NCBI GenBank assembly: GCA_032160165.1
Contig: JAVHWA010000155.1
Location: 4,681 to 68,680 of the forward strand
DNA from: QHXM01 sp032160165
GTDB taxonomy: Bacteria; Acidobacteriota; Blastocatellia; Pyrinomonadales; Pyrinomonadaceae
DNA: 64,000 nt
Direction: 5' to 3'
Positions 1-7,364 of this stretch are shown here, in pieces; the stretch's first letter is position 1; the number at the start of each line of letters is the position of its first letter. The translations under genes and the position numbers were made by a program. The notes under the pieces were generated by a model. It was not told the DNA's origin. It saw only the letters and a list, made by a program, of their open reading frames with translations, and made no database searches.

Positions 1-157
1 TGCTGAAATAGAGAATAAGGACGGTCCAGTCAAAGGAATCGAGCTGGTAGACGGTGCTGACATTGGCGCTCGCCTTATCGACCACCTCGCAGATCTTGGG
101 GAAGGTCACGCAGATGTCGTCGGACGACTGGGCCAGGGCAAGGAGATAAAAAGACAT
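1..157 (-). CDS. N-terminal fragment of a membrane protein, cut by the window edge
   Basis: The minus strand opens with ATG at 157 and stays open to base 1, giving about 52 residues starting MSFYLLALAQSSDD and ending in a hydrophobic stretch (SFDWTVLILYFS). The start of a transmembrane segment preceded by a Tyr/Leu-rich linker resembles the N-terminus of membrane-bound family 2 glycosyltransferases of Acidobacteria, but too little is present to be sure. A weak purine run (GAAAG) precedes the ATG. Function is inferred only weakly; that it is a coding start is more secure because codon use and hydrophobicity look genuine. Confidence 0.45.
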   Translation of the reverse strand, partial: MSFYLLALAQSSDDICVTFPKICEVVDKASANVSTVYQLDSFDWTVLILYFS

Positions 158-379
158 TTCTTTCGGACCCGGAAGTTGGAAGTCAGGACCCATTAGGGAA
201 CGGCTGGCTTCGAATTCCACATTTATAGCGGTAACAGCAAACAGGCAGCGCACCTTCGCGCTGCCCGGCACATAAGACGCTAATTGTAACCCAGCGGATG
301 CTCGCGACAAAGGCAGCAGTTAGGTACGGGTGCTACTTGCCCTCCAGATAGCGAAACTACCGACTCCAAGAGCCTCGAA

Positions 380-570
380 AGCGCCAACGGCGCGAAATGC
401 AGTAGCCTGGGCCAGCGGCCCAGGGAAGGTTTGCGTTTAGAATTATCAAGCGCTGTAGGCGCGTAATAAACGGGTCAGCTCATTTCGCGCTTTCAGCGCT
501 CCGATGGGTCGGGTGCGCGGAGACCTGGGCCGTTGGCCCAGGCTATTGCATTTCGCGCCCTTAGCGCTGA
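380..570. repeat. REP-like palindromic intergenic element (copy 1)
   Basis: Between the edge gene and the next stop codon lies a chain of GC-rich palindromes: GCGCCAACGGCGC, CCTGGGCCAGCGGCCCAGG, then the inverted partner CCTGGGCCGTTGGCCCAGG followed by ATTGCATTTCGCGCCC. The left half (CGCGAAATGCAGTAGCCTGG) is the near reverse complement of the right half, so the whole unit can fold back on itself. It shares its style with the elements at 27210-27410 and 44038-44155. Bases 158-379 hold nothing else I can identify. Confidence 0.75.
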
Positions 571-637
571 GAACGGAATTAGGCGAAAGAGTAAAATGGC
601 GAGTCTCTGTTAGTGGCTCATGCTGTCTCATCTTCTA

Positions 638-1189
638 TCACGGTGCTTCCTGCCCGGACTGATCAAGTGGTGGCGGTGCGTAAGCTTCACCAGGCGGGCC
701 GGCATCGACGGGAGCCGGTGGCGGCGGCGGCGGCGGCGGAGTACCCGATCCATCAATGCCTCGGCTCTCAAAGAGCGCGACGCCGATAATCCCGCCGACG
801 AGCGACAGCGCGATCTGCACTATCATCGAGAGAAGCCCGACCAGGAATATGATTAACCCGTACGAGAAGTGCTCGGGGTCCATGCCGGCCCGGCGGATCT
901 GGTCCTCGTAGAGCGATCTGTCGGTGACATAAAAGCTGACGAGCAGAAGCGCGGCGAAAGCGATCAGCGCGCCAACCACCCCGGCAAGCAGTCCGATGAT
1001 TGCGCCGTCTCCAACGCGCGCGGGAACCGGCGACTTCTTTATGAAGAGGTACGCCGCGAGCGCGCCGCCCAGGATCGCCCAGATACAACACGCGAGTCTG
1101 ACGAATGGAATCTGGGGAATAACCGTCACTGCGGACAGCCCGCCTATTACAGCTCCACCAATAAGCGACGCTCGCAATCTATTGCTCAT
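638..1189 (-). CDS. Hypothetical membrane protein with polyproline tail
   Basis: A 183-residue protein with about four hydrophobic segments (near residues 8-25, 32-50, 62-88 and 108-140). The C-terminal 45 residues are soluble and rich in proline, with an uninterrupted run of eight prolines after GSGT. No family is recognised. It follows the DUF2085 gene with a gap of only 6 bases and is probably co-transcribed with it and glpX. The position of the polyproline tail on a small membrane protein suggests a cytoplasmic or periplasmic docking segment; this is inference. Confidence 0.7.
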   Translation of the reverse strand: MSNRLRASLIGGAVIGGLSAVTVIPQIPFVRLACCIWAILGGALAAYLFIKKSPVPARVGDGAIIGLLAGVVGALIAFAALLLVSFYVTDRSLYEDQIRRAGMDPEHFSYGLIIFLVGLLSMIVQIALSLVGGIIGVALFESRGIDGSGTPPPPPPPPAPVDAGPPGEAYAPPPLDQSGQEAP

Positions 1190-1195
1190 CCTAGG

Positions 1196-1777
1196 TCACA
1201 CCTCTTGTTCATATTTCGTTTCTCTGGAGCGAGACCATCCTGGCGACATTCTAATCATATCCAGTAAAGCGGGGACGACGTAAAAAGCTACGACGGAACC
1301 TAAAAGTGCTCCGCTAAGAGAACGCGTGAGACGCGTGTTCTGCCAAATGCCAAGATAGTCTAGAGCAAAATCCAGGACTGCAGGTGCGAGCGCGATCAGC
1401 AGCCACCTTCGCGCGGGGGCAGGATAGCTTTGCGCAAGTGAACGCACTACCGGATAAAACAGTACGCCGGCGGCAAACCCAAAATAGATTCCGGTGCAGC
1501 GAGCGCAGACCGCCAGCGGATGGCCATCGACATAAAATGAGCGTTCGGGAATCTGGTGGCAAAACTTTTCGAAGGACTTATAAAGGACGAAGGCGGCTGA
1601 GTTGTGACCGTGCGCGAGAGCCATCGGCGCGATGACGATCAAGCTTACGAAGGCGAGGGTAAGCAGAGCAGTGATTGACCAAACGACAACAAGGGATGAG
1701 GGATGAGGGATGAAAGCAGAGGTACTCGATGTCAAAGATGTACTGGATAGTCGACCTCTCTTCTCTTCATCCCTCAT
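1196..1777 (-). CDS. DUF2085-family membrane protein
   Basis: The central motif CHQIPERSF...HPLAVCARCTGIYFG is the signature of DUF2085 integral membrane proteins, with the Cys-His and CxxC pairs that could bind a metal. About four transmembrane segments are present. The only in-frame ATG lies inside the heptamer repeat hairpin at 1691-1796, so the first ~30 residues (rich in Ser/Thr/Pro) are translated repeat DNA; an internal TTG is the alternative start. It sits directly after glpX in the same direction and before another membrane protein. Physiological role is unknown for the family. Confidence 0.8.
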   Translation of the reverse strand: MRDEEKRGRLSSTSLTSSTSAFIPHPSSLVVVWSITALLTLAFVSLIVIAPMALAHGHNSAAFVLYKSFEKFCHQIPERSFYVDGHPLAVCARCTGIYFGFAAGVLFYPVVRSLAQSYPAPARRWLLIALAPAVLDFALDYLGIWQNTRLTRSLSGALLGSVVAFYVVPALLDMIRMSPGWSRSRETKYEQEV

Positions 1778-1796
1778 CCCTCGGCCCTCATCCCTT
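1691..1796. repeat. Heptamer inverted array A (GGGATGA units)
   Basis: Left arm holds three tandem 7-mers of GGGATGA; the right arm, read on the other strand, holds GGGATGA, GGGCCGA, GGGATGA, GGGATGA, followed by an AGAGAGGTCGA segment that also has a weak partner on the left. The hairpin begins directly after the glpX stop codon (TAA at 1797-1795) and includes the start codon of the DUF2085 gene. Confidence 0.85.
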
Positions 1797-2841
1797 AAAA
1801 CCGGATTACCGCATCCGGGCCACCCTCAACATGCACCGTATCAACGAAGCGTATGTGTCTGGATTCCGTCGTCATCACCAGCGAATGCGTGCGCTTGCCG
1901 GCTCCGAAGAAACGAACTCCGCGCAGCAGCGCGCCATCGGTGACGCCTGTGGCCGCGAAGATAATCCGCTTGCCCGGGGCCAGATCGTCTGTGTCGTATA
2001 CCTTGTCCGGGTCTGAGATTCCCATTTCCTTCAGCCGCCCGAGTACTGTTTCGCGCGCTGGAACCTTGTCCTTATCAACACCCAAACGTTCAGGATCAAA
2101 GACCAGCCTGGCCTGTATCTCGCCATTCAGGCACTTCATCGCTGCGGCGGTAATAACGCCTTCGGGCGCGCCGCCTATCCCCATCAAGGCATGAATGTTA
2201 GTTCCCGCCACCGCTGCGGAGATTCCCGCCGAAAGGTCTCCGTCAGAGATCAGGCGTATACGCGCGCCCGCCGAGCGCACATCGTCGATCAATTGCTTGT
2301 GCCGAGATCGTTCGAGCGTAATGACGGTGAGATCTTCTATGTCGCGTCCAAGCCGTCGCGCGATGTTCTTTAGATTGTCTTTGACGGGAGCATCAATATT
2401 AACTGAGCCGCGACAGGAAGGACCCACGACGATCTTGTCCATATAGATGTCGGGGGCGTTAAGAAGCCCGCCGCGTTCGGCCGCCGCCAGAACTGCGATC
2501 GCGTTGTTGCCTCCCAGTGCGCAAAGGTTCGTACCTTCCAGCGGGTCAACGGCGATATCAACTTCCGGAAACGACGCACGAACTTCCTCGCTTGCGCCCG
2601 CTCCGCCCAGTTCCTCGCCGATGTATAACATCGGGGCTTCGTCGCGCTCGCCCTCACCAATAACGATTCGCCCTCGCATCGGAACTGTGTCCATCACTTC
2701 GCGCATGGCTTCGACCGCGACGTGGTCCGAAAACTTACGATCGCCCTGTCCCATGGTGCGCGCCGACGCGATGGCGGCGGCTTCGCAGACGCGTAGAAAA
2801 TCCAAAGAGAGCTCGCGCTCTGTTCTTAGCTCGTGTCCCAT
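1795..2841 (-). CDS. glpX: Fructose-1,6-bisphosphatase, class II (GlpX)
   Basis: Hydrolyses fructose 1,6-bisphosphate to fructose 6-phosphate in gluconeogenesis, in the cytosol. The 348-residue length is usual for GlpX. Class II metal and substrate residues are visible: QGD near residue 34, IGEGERDEAPML at 61-71, DIAVDPLEG at 95-103 with the Asp/Glu pair, and GGAPEGV further on. The start is MGHELRTE with no longer in-frame alternative needed. It is the first gene of a minus-strand group with two membrane proteins, separated from them by a heptamer hairpin. It may also have sedoheptulose bisphosphatase activity, as some homologues do; the sequence does not decide that. Confidence 0.95.
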   Translation of the reverse strand: MGHELRTERELSLDFLRVCEAAAIASARTMGQGDRKFSDHVAVEAMREVMDTVPMRGRIVIGEGERDEAPMLYIGEELGGAGASEEVRASFPEVDIAVDPLEGTNLCALGGNNAIAVLAAAERGGLLNAPDIYMDKIVVGPSCRGSVNIDAPVKDNLKNIARRLGRDIEDLTVITLERSRHKQLIDDVRSAGARIRLISDGDLSAGISAAVAGTNIHALMGIGGAPEGVITAAAMKCLNGEIQARLVFDPERLGVDKDKVPARETVLGRLKEMGISDPDKVYDTDDLAPGKRIIFAATGVTDGALLRGVRFFGAGKRTHSLVMTTESRHIRFVDTVHVEGGPDAVIRF

Positions 2842-3164
2842 CTAACACTCTCCTAGAGATGAAGTCCTGGTCAGAAGCCTCACCTGTTTGACCAATTGTA
2901 AGAGATTGGAAATGCGGCGGTATAGTAGCAGAGCGTTCAGCCTTTTTGTAAGCTTAGGGTCAGTCGATGAGTTTGGCGACCAGGGCTTTCGCTCCTCCGA
3001 ATTAGAACGATCCACGAAATCCGGCCAAGGGATCACCAAGAGGCTTAATGCGCCTAACAAAACTGCGGCGCAAGCAGGCGATAAAGAAGGATGGCTGCCA
3101 AACAGGGTATCGAGTAGAAGCAGCGCCCAGGGCGCCACCGGTGTCCCGGACGGCGGTGAGCGTG
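2842..3164. other. Intergenic stretch, nothing identified
   Basis: 323 bases between the glpX start and the VOC gene stop. An open frame on the minus strand exists but its translation has no recognisable motif or ribosome-binding site. It presumably contains the glpX promoter near 2845-2940; no clear -35/-10 pair could be assigned. Confidence 0.4.
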
Positions 3165-3605
3165 TCAGAAAAGTTCCTCGGCCAGCGCGACGATGATGCC
3201 TGCAGGGCCTCGCACGTAGCAGAGCCTGTATTTGTCCTCGTACTGTACCATCTGACCGATGAGTTCTGCGCCGTGGGCACGCAGGCGGGACACGGTGTCG
3301 TCGATGTCTTCGACCGCGAACATGATCTGTCGGAGGCCCAGCGTGTTCGGCGGGGCATTCGCTGGCTCGGTCCCGACCAGCTCAGGGTTGCGGAACTTCG
3401 TCAGCTCGACCCGCCCGTGGCCGTCCGGGGTCCGCATCAAAGCGATGTCGACCTGGACGCCTTCGAGCCCGTTGAGGCGGTCCACCCAGGGGCCTTCGAC
3501 CGGCATCTCGCCTTCAAGTGCCATGCCGAGGGTGGCGAAGAAGGCAATGGCTGCTGAGAGGTCGTCAACGATGACACTGACATGGTCCATTCTCTTGATC
3601 GTCAT
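3165..3605 (-). CDS. VOC-superfamily (glyoxalase/bleomycin-resistance fold) protein
   Basis: 146 residues with two beta-alpha-beta-beta-beta modules: MDHVSVIVDDL at 6-16 and IMFAVEDIDDTVSRLRAHG at ~93-111, ending in YVRGPAGIIVALAEEL, the typical VOC finish. His8 and the terminal Glu could be metal ligands, but the second module has RQIMF where a ligand His usually stands, so metal binding and a lyase or dioxygenase activity are uncertain. It stands alone between glpX and the metacaspase gene. Substrate unknown. Confidence 0.85.
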   Translation of the reverse strand: MTIKRMDHVSVIVDDLSAAIAFFATLGMALEGEMPVEGPWVDRLNGLEGVQVDIALMRTPDGHGRVELTKFRNPELVGTEPANAPPNTLGLRQIMFAVEDIDDTVSRLRAHGAELIGQMVQYEDKYRLCYVRGPAGIIVALAEELF

Positions 3606-3876
3606 GTTCCTAGGTTAGCAGGGGCATTGAGCGACCGTCCAGGTTGTCTGTTCTACCGAGTTGGATGTCCAACAGAACCCGGTTAGCCGAGGAACCCAGG
3701 GAACTGAGGCGACGCCTAAGGCATACCGCTAGCGATCTGCTATCGGGTACTCTTGTCCAAAATCACGCCGCTTCTTCCGCAAAATGCAATGACTCTTTCG
3801 TATTCCCGATGTAGCTGGCGGAGCTCCCCTTCACGCGGCGAAGCATCTCTCCTAATAACAATTCCGCGGAGATATC

Positions 3877-4953
3877 ATGTCGAAAATAAAGACGCTCGTC
3901 ATTATCCTTTTTCTGTCCACCTTCGGCGTTTCCGCCCAGGAACTCGGGCGCCAGAGCGCGCAACGCTGGGAGCCGTCAAGGACCTGGGTTGTCGCAATAG
4001 GCATTCTCGAATGGGAAGACGGAGAAACCTGGAATTCGTTTCCCAAGGCAGGTCGCAAAGATGCTGAGCTGGTGGAGTTTTTTAAACAAGCCGGAGTCCC
4101 TCGCGATCAGGTCCTTTTCCTCAAGGACCGGGAAGCAACGAAGGAACGCATCGAGCGGATGATGGCACGTCACCTTTCGCGGGCGGCCGAAGGAGACATG
4201 CTGATATTCTATTTCACCGGGCACGGCGGCCAGGACGATGCGGGGAAAACCTATTTCGCCAACTACGACGCGGGAGACGATCTGGAGAAGACCGCCGTCT
4301 CAGTGCAATCCATATTCAGAATCATAGAACGCAACTTCCGGGGCGATCATGTTCTTCTGACGGCGGACTGTTGCTACTCAGGAGCGTTGGCGGTCGAGGC
4401 GGCGAAGCGAAGGGTCCCGATCTCTTACGCAGCACTGACTTCTTCTCGCGCAGACTCGCTTTCGACGGCAGACTGGACGTTCACCGAAGCGCTGCTACGA
4501 GGATTCAAAGGCAACGCGAAAGTAGATCGAAACCAGGATGGGGAAGTCGAACTCTCGGAGCTTGCAGGCTATGCCAAATCGCGGATGTGGTCGGTAGAAG
4601 GACAGCGAACAGCTTTCGCCACGACCAGGGAGTTCTCGGCGGATATGCGGTTGGTAACCGTCGCCACGCGCGCGGTCGCGAGAGTAAACGCGCGAGTCGA
4701 AGTCGAATGGGAGAACAGCTGGTATCCGGCGACCATCCTTGAAGTGAAAGGATCCAGATATCGAATTCACTATCTCGGCTATGGCTCGGAGTGGGATGAA
4801 TGGATAGAGGGCGCGCGCATGAGACGCGCGACGACGCCAGGTGCAGCAAGTGAGAGACTTAGTCTGAATGAAGGCAGCCGCCACTTCACATCGTTGGTTT
4901 CGGCGAATCGTCTGATGATGGGGGCGCGTTTCCCTTTCCAAGCGCAGAGCTGA
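3877..4953 (+). CDS. Secreted caspase-like (C14/metacaspase) protein with EF-hand-type loop and Tudor-knot-like segment
   Basis: 358 residues. A signal peptide (1-20, cleavage near VSA-QE) is followed by a caspase p20-like domain: VVAIGILEWED at 38-48, the catalytic His in YFTGHGGQ (His116) and the catalytic Cys in TADCCYSGA (Cys166). Residues 217-228 (DRNQDGEVELSE) fit a 12-residue EF-hand calcium loop with acidic ligands at positions 1, 3, 5, 7, 9 and 12. Residues ~274-310 (VEVEWENSWYPATI...YRIHYLGYGSEWDEWI) match the Tudor-knot/Agenet style of a bent beta-barrel. Metacaspases cleave after Arg/Lys and are often Ca-activated; that this one is Ca-activated is inference. It has its own ribosome-binding region (GCGGAGAT) and is followed by a perfect inverted repeat. 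Confidence 0.85.
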   Translation: MSKIKTLVIILFLSTFGVSAQELGRQSAQRWEPSRTWVVAIGILEWEDGETWNSFPKAGRKDAELVEFFKQAGVPRDQVLFLKDREATKERIERMMARHLSRAAEGDMLIFYFTGHGGQDDAGKTYFANYDAGDDLEKTAVSVQSIFRIIERNFRGDHVLLTADCCYSGALAVEAAKRRVPISYAALTSSRADSLSTADWTFTEALLRGFKGNAKVDRNQDGEVELSELAGYAKSRMWSVEGQRTAFATTREFSADMRLVTVATRAVARVNARVEVEWENSWYPATILEVKGSRYRIHYLGYGSEWDEWIEGARMRRATTPGAASERLSLNEGSRHFTSLVSANRLMMGARFPFQAQS

Positions 4954-4971
4954 AAGCAGATTCTCCACTCG

Positions 4972-5096
4972 TTCACCTCTCAGGTAAGGAAGGGGGCAAA
5001 GCCCCCGCTCCTTTTTTGGTCAATGTAAAAGTCAAGACATACAAGGCAGACTGACCACAGCGGGGGCTTTGCCCCCTTCCTTACCTGAGAGGTGAA
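4972..5096. repeat. 38-bp perfect inverted repeat, MITE/REP-like
   Basis: Two perfect 38-bp arms (4972-5009 and 5059-5096) flank about 49 bases; a further GGTCA/TGACC pair lies inside. Each arm also contains its own hairpin, GGGGGCAAAGCCCCC. It begins 18 bases after the metacaspase stop, so it could act as a terminator, but the size and nested structure suggest a small non-autonomous mobile element. Confidence 0.85.
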
Positions 5097-5212
5097 TCTG
5101 CACTCGCGATCCAATTAGCAATCCCCCGGATGAAACCTCAACGTATTGGCGGCTGCGACCTATCCTCGTTACAATGTTCCGGTCTTCCCGTTACGGAACC
5201 ATTCTGGGATTT

Positions 5213-6382
5213 ATGGCGATCAAATTCAGAGCAGCTTCGCTTGCACTCACCGTCGCGATACTGGCGATACCTGCCATAGCCCAGCGCCCACCCGAACAGG
5301 ATTATCTGGTTTATGTGGTCTCAGAGTCTTCTGACAGAGTCAGCCTGATAAGATTTGGTCCAGGCGGCGCGCGCGTAGAGAGAGATTTTGAAACCGGCCT
5401 GATGCCGACCGACGTCGACGGCCCTCACGGATTGTCGGTCTCGCCTGACAAACAGTTCTATTACGTGTCGCTGGGTCACGGACGCCCGTTCGGCTCCGTT
5501 TGGAAATATTCAGTGAAGGATGATTCGGTGGTCGGGCGGGTCACACTGGGACTCTTCCCGGCGACGATGGACGTTTCTCCCGACGGCGAGTTTCTCTACG
5601 CCGTAAACTTCAATCTGCACGGTGACATGGTGCCTTCGTCGGTTTCGGTGGTTGCGACGCGAGAGATGTTGGAAGTCGCGCGGGTTAATACCTGCATCAT
5701 GCCGCATGGATCCAGATTTAATCCGCAAGGGACGAAGCACTACTCCGCCTGCATGATGAACGACATGCTGGTTGAGATCGACACCCGCACGCTAAAAGTC
5801 TCGCGCCATTTTCTGCTGACGAAGGGCAAGGAAATGGGGATGGCCGGTGCGCCGGAGGTTCATTCAATGAAAGGAATGCCGGGCATGGATATGGGCGTTC
5901 ACGGCATGGAACCGCCTAAGCCCGGCGACGTCACCTGCTCGCCCACATGGGCGCAACCTTCAGCCGATGGATCGTCCATCTTCGTGGCTTGTAATAAGTC
6001 GAGCGAGATTGTCGAAGTCGATGCCAACAAGTGGAGCGTCAAGCGAAGAATCCCTGCAGGGGCTGGTGTCTATAATCTGGCACTGACGAAGAACGGACGC
6101 CTTATAGCAACAAACAAGCGAGACCAATCGGTCTCTATTTTCGATGCTGCCTCAGCGCGGGAGCTGGCGCGCATTAAGACCAAACGCAGAGTGCTTCACG
6201 GCGTGACCGTCTCACCCGATAATCGGTATGCATTTGTCTCGGTAGAGGGAATTGGATCTGAGCCGGGAACGGTCGAGATAATCGACCTCGAAGCTCTGAA
6301 GACGGTTGCTACTGTGGATGTGGCGCCACAGGCAGCGGGGATTGATTTCTGGAAGATGGAAAAAGGAACGGATGGAAAATAA
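5213..6382 (+). CDS. Secreted YVTN-type beta-propeller protein with Met/His-rich insert
   Basis: 389 residues from ATG 5213, chosen because it gives a clean signal peptide (MAIKFRAASLALTVAILAI, then PAIAQ). The mature part carries repeated blade motifs such as HGLSVSPDKQFYYVSLG, MDVSPDGEFLYAVN and HGVTVSPDNRYAFVSVEG, the pattern of YVTN/40-residue propellers. Between two blades a loop encoded by about 5822-5921 is packed with Met, Gly and His (MGMAG, MKGMPGMDMG, VHGMEP), resembling periplasmic copper-binding segments. The substrate is unknown; a role in metal handling or as an extracytoplasmic scaffold is inference. An upstream ATG at 5174 would spoil the signal peptide. Confidence 0.8.
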   Translation: MAIKFRAASLALTVAILAIPAIAQRPPEQDYLVYVVSESSDRVSLIRFGPGGARVERDFETGLMPTDVDGPHGLSVSPDKQFYYVSLGHGRPFGSVWKYSVKDDSVVGRVTLGLFPATMDVSPDGEFLYAVNFNLHGDMVPSSVSVVATREMLEVARVNTCIMPHGSRFNPQGTKHYSACMMNDMLVEIDTRTLKVSRHFLLTKGKEMGMAGAPEVHSMKGMPGMDMGVHGMEPPKPGDVTCSPTWAQPSADGSSIFVACNKSSEIVEVDANKWSVKRRIPAGAGVYNLALTKNGRLIATNKRDQSVSIFDAASARELARIKTKRRVLHGVTVSPDNRYAFVSVEGIGSEPGTVEIIDLEALKTVATVDVAPQAAGIDFWKMEKGTDGK

Positions 6383-6477
6383 ACAAAGGTAGCCAGCGAA
6401 CGAGAATTGATGAAACTCTTTGAAGTCCGAGGCGTGAAGGAGGGGTACAGACTGTTCAACCCATCAAAGGAGCACAT

Positions 6478-7137
6478 ATGAGATTCTCAATTCGGAGAGC
6501 ACTGCTAATCGCGAGCGTGCTGGCGGTCTTCGCCATATCTCCAATCCTCACCGGAAAGTTAGTCGCTCAGGAGGCCGATGGTTCCATTCGCACTCGGCTT
6601 GTCCTCGTTCAAGCCGACCAGAAATGTCATCCTGCATGGCTCAAATTCCTCTCGTTCGGACGGCAGCCGAAGGACGCGGTACTCGCGCAGGTCACGGTGG
6701 AGAATACGTCGGACAAGGTAATCACCGCCGTAAAAATGGACTGGAAAGTCTACGCCTATCCGGACCGAACGAACATGTGGCAGGCCTTCTGCGGTCCGCA
6801 AAGAGACAAAGCTGAAGTCCTTGCGTCGGGAAGCACGCCGCTGTATGAGATCGGTGTGTTGGTGCCGAAAGGTATGTGCAATATCGCGATAGATCCGGTG
6901 CCGGCCCCTCCTCCGATGACGCCCGCCGTCACCACAAACGTCACTGTCGACCGACCAATGATAACCGCCGCCGATCTAAAAGATCTGCGCCCAAATGATC
7001 CGCCGCCGAAAATCAAGTATGTGGTGGTAGTCTATCTTTCACAGATTCGATACGACGACGGATCTTCTTGGCAGGCGAACGTAGGAACAACAGAGACAGC
7101 GCACAGTGAGCTACTTTCGCATCGTGTCCTAAATTGA
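6478..7137 (+). CDS. Secreted hypothetical protein
   Basis: 219 residues beginning with an evident signal peptide (MRFSIRRALLIASVLAVFA, cleavage near VAQ-EA). The ribosome-binding site AAAGGAG lies 7 bases before the ATG. The body is beta-rich (VLAQVTVENTSDKVITAVKMDWKV has the look of an Ig-like strand pair) with a Pro-rich linker (PVPAPPPMTP). Three Cys residues could pair in the periplasm. It follows the propeller gene by 95 bases in the same direction. No known family recognised. Confidence 0.75.
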   Translation: MRFSIRRALLIASVLAVFAISPILTGKLVAQEADGSIRTRLVLVQADQKCHPAWLKFLSFGRQPKDAVLAQVTVENTSDKVITAVKMDWKVYAYPDRTNMWQAFCGPQRDKAEVLASGSTPLYEIGVLVPKGMCNIAIDPVPAPPPMTPAVTTNVTVDRPMITAADLKDLRPNDPPPKIKYVVVVYLSQIRYDDGSSWQANVGTTETAHSELLSHRVLN

Positions 7138-7177
7138 AGAGAACAGGTTCTCTGACCCGTCTGGAGGAATGAACTAC

Positions 7178-7235
7178 GAATCCACACGACATCACACGAA
7201 GGAGCCAAGTGTTGGTGTTGCTTCGTGTGGATTCG
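7178..7235. repeat. Inverted repeat downstream of the secreted protein gene
   Basis: ACGAATCCACACGA (7178-7191) pairs perfectly with TCGTGTGGATTCGT (7222-7235). It lies between two convergent genes (plus-strand stop at 7137, minus-strand stop at 7365) and could act as a two-way terminator; its CACACGAAG wording recurs at ~45309. Confidence 0.6.
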
Positions 7236-7364
7236 TGGATTGTTTCCGCCTTGGCTAACAATGACGAGTTGAATCTGCAATTCCTGACCTTGAGATGCGT
7301 TCGTCAGTCGGCAGTGCGTCGTCATACTTAGTCCTGACTGCTTCCTGCTCCTGCCTCCTGATTA

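Noticed and set aside
2842..3138. 98-residue minus-strand frame upstream of glpX
   Set aside because: No ribosome-binding site, motif or neighbour support.
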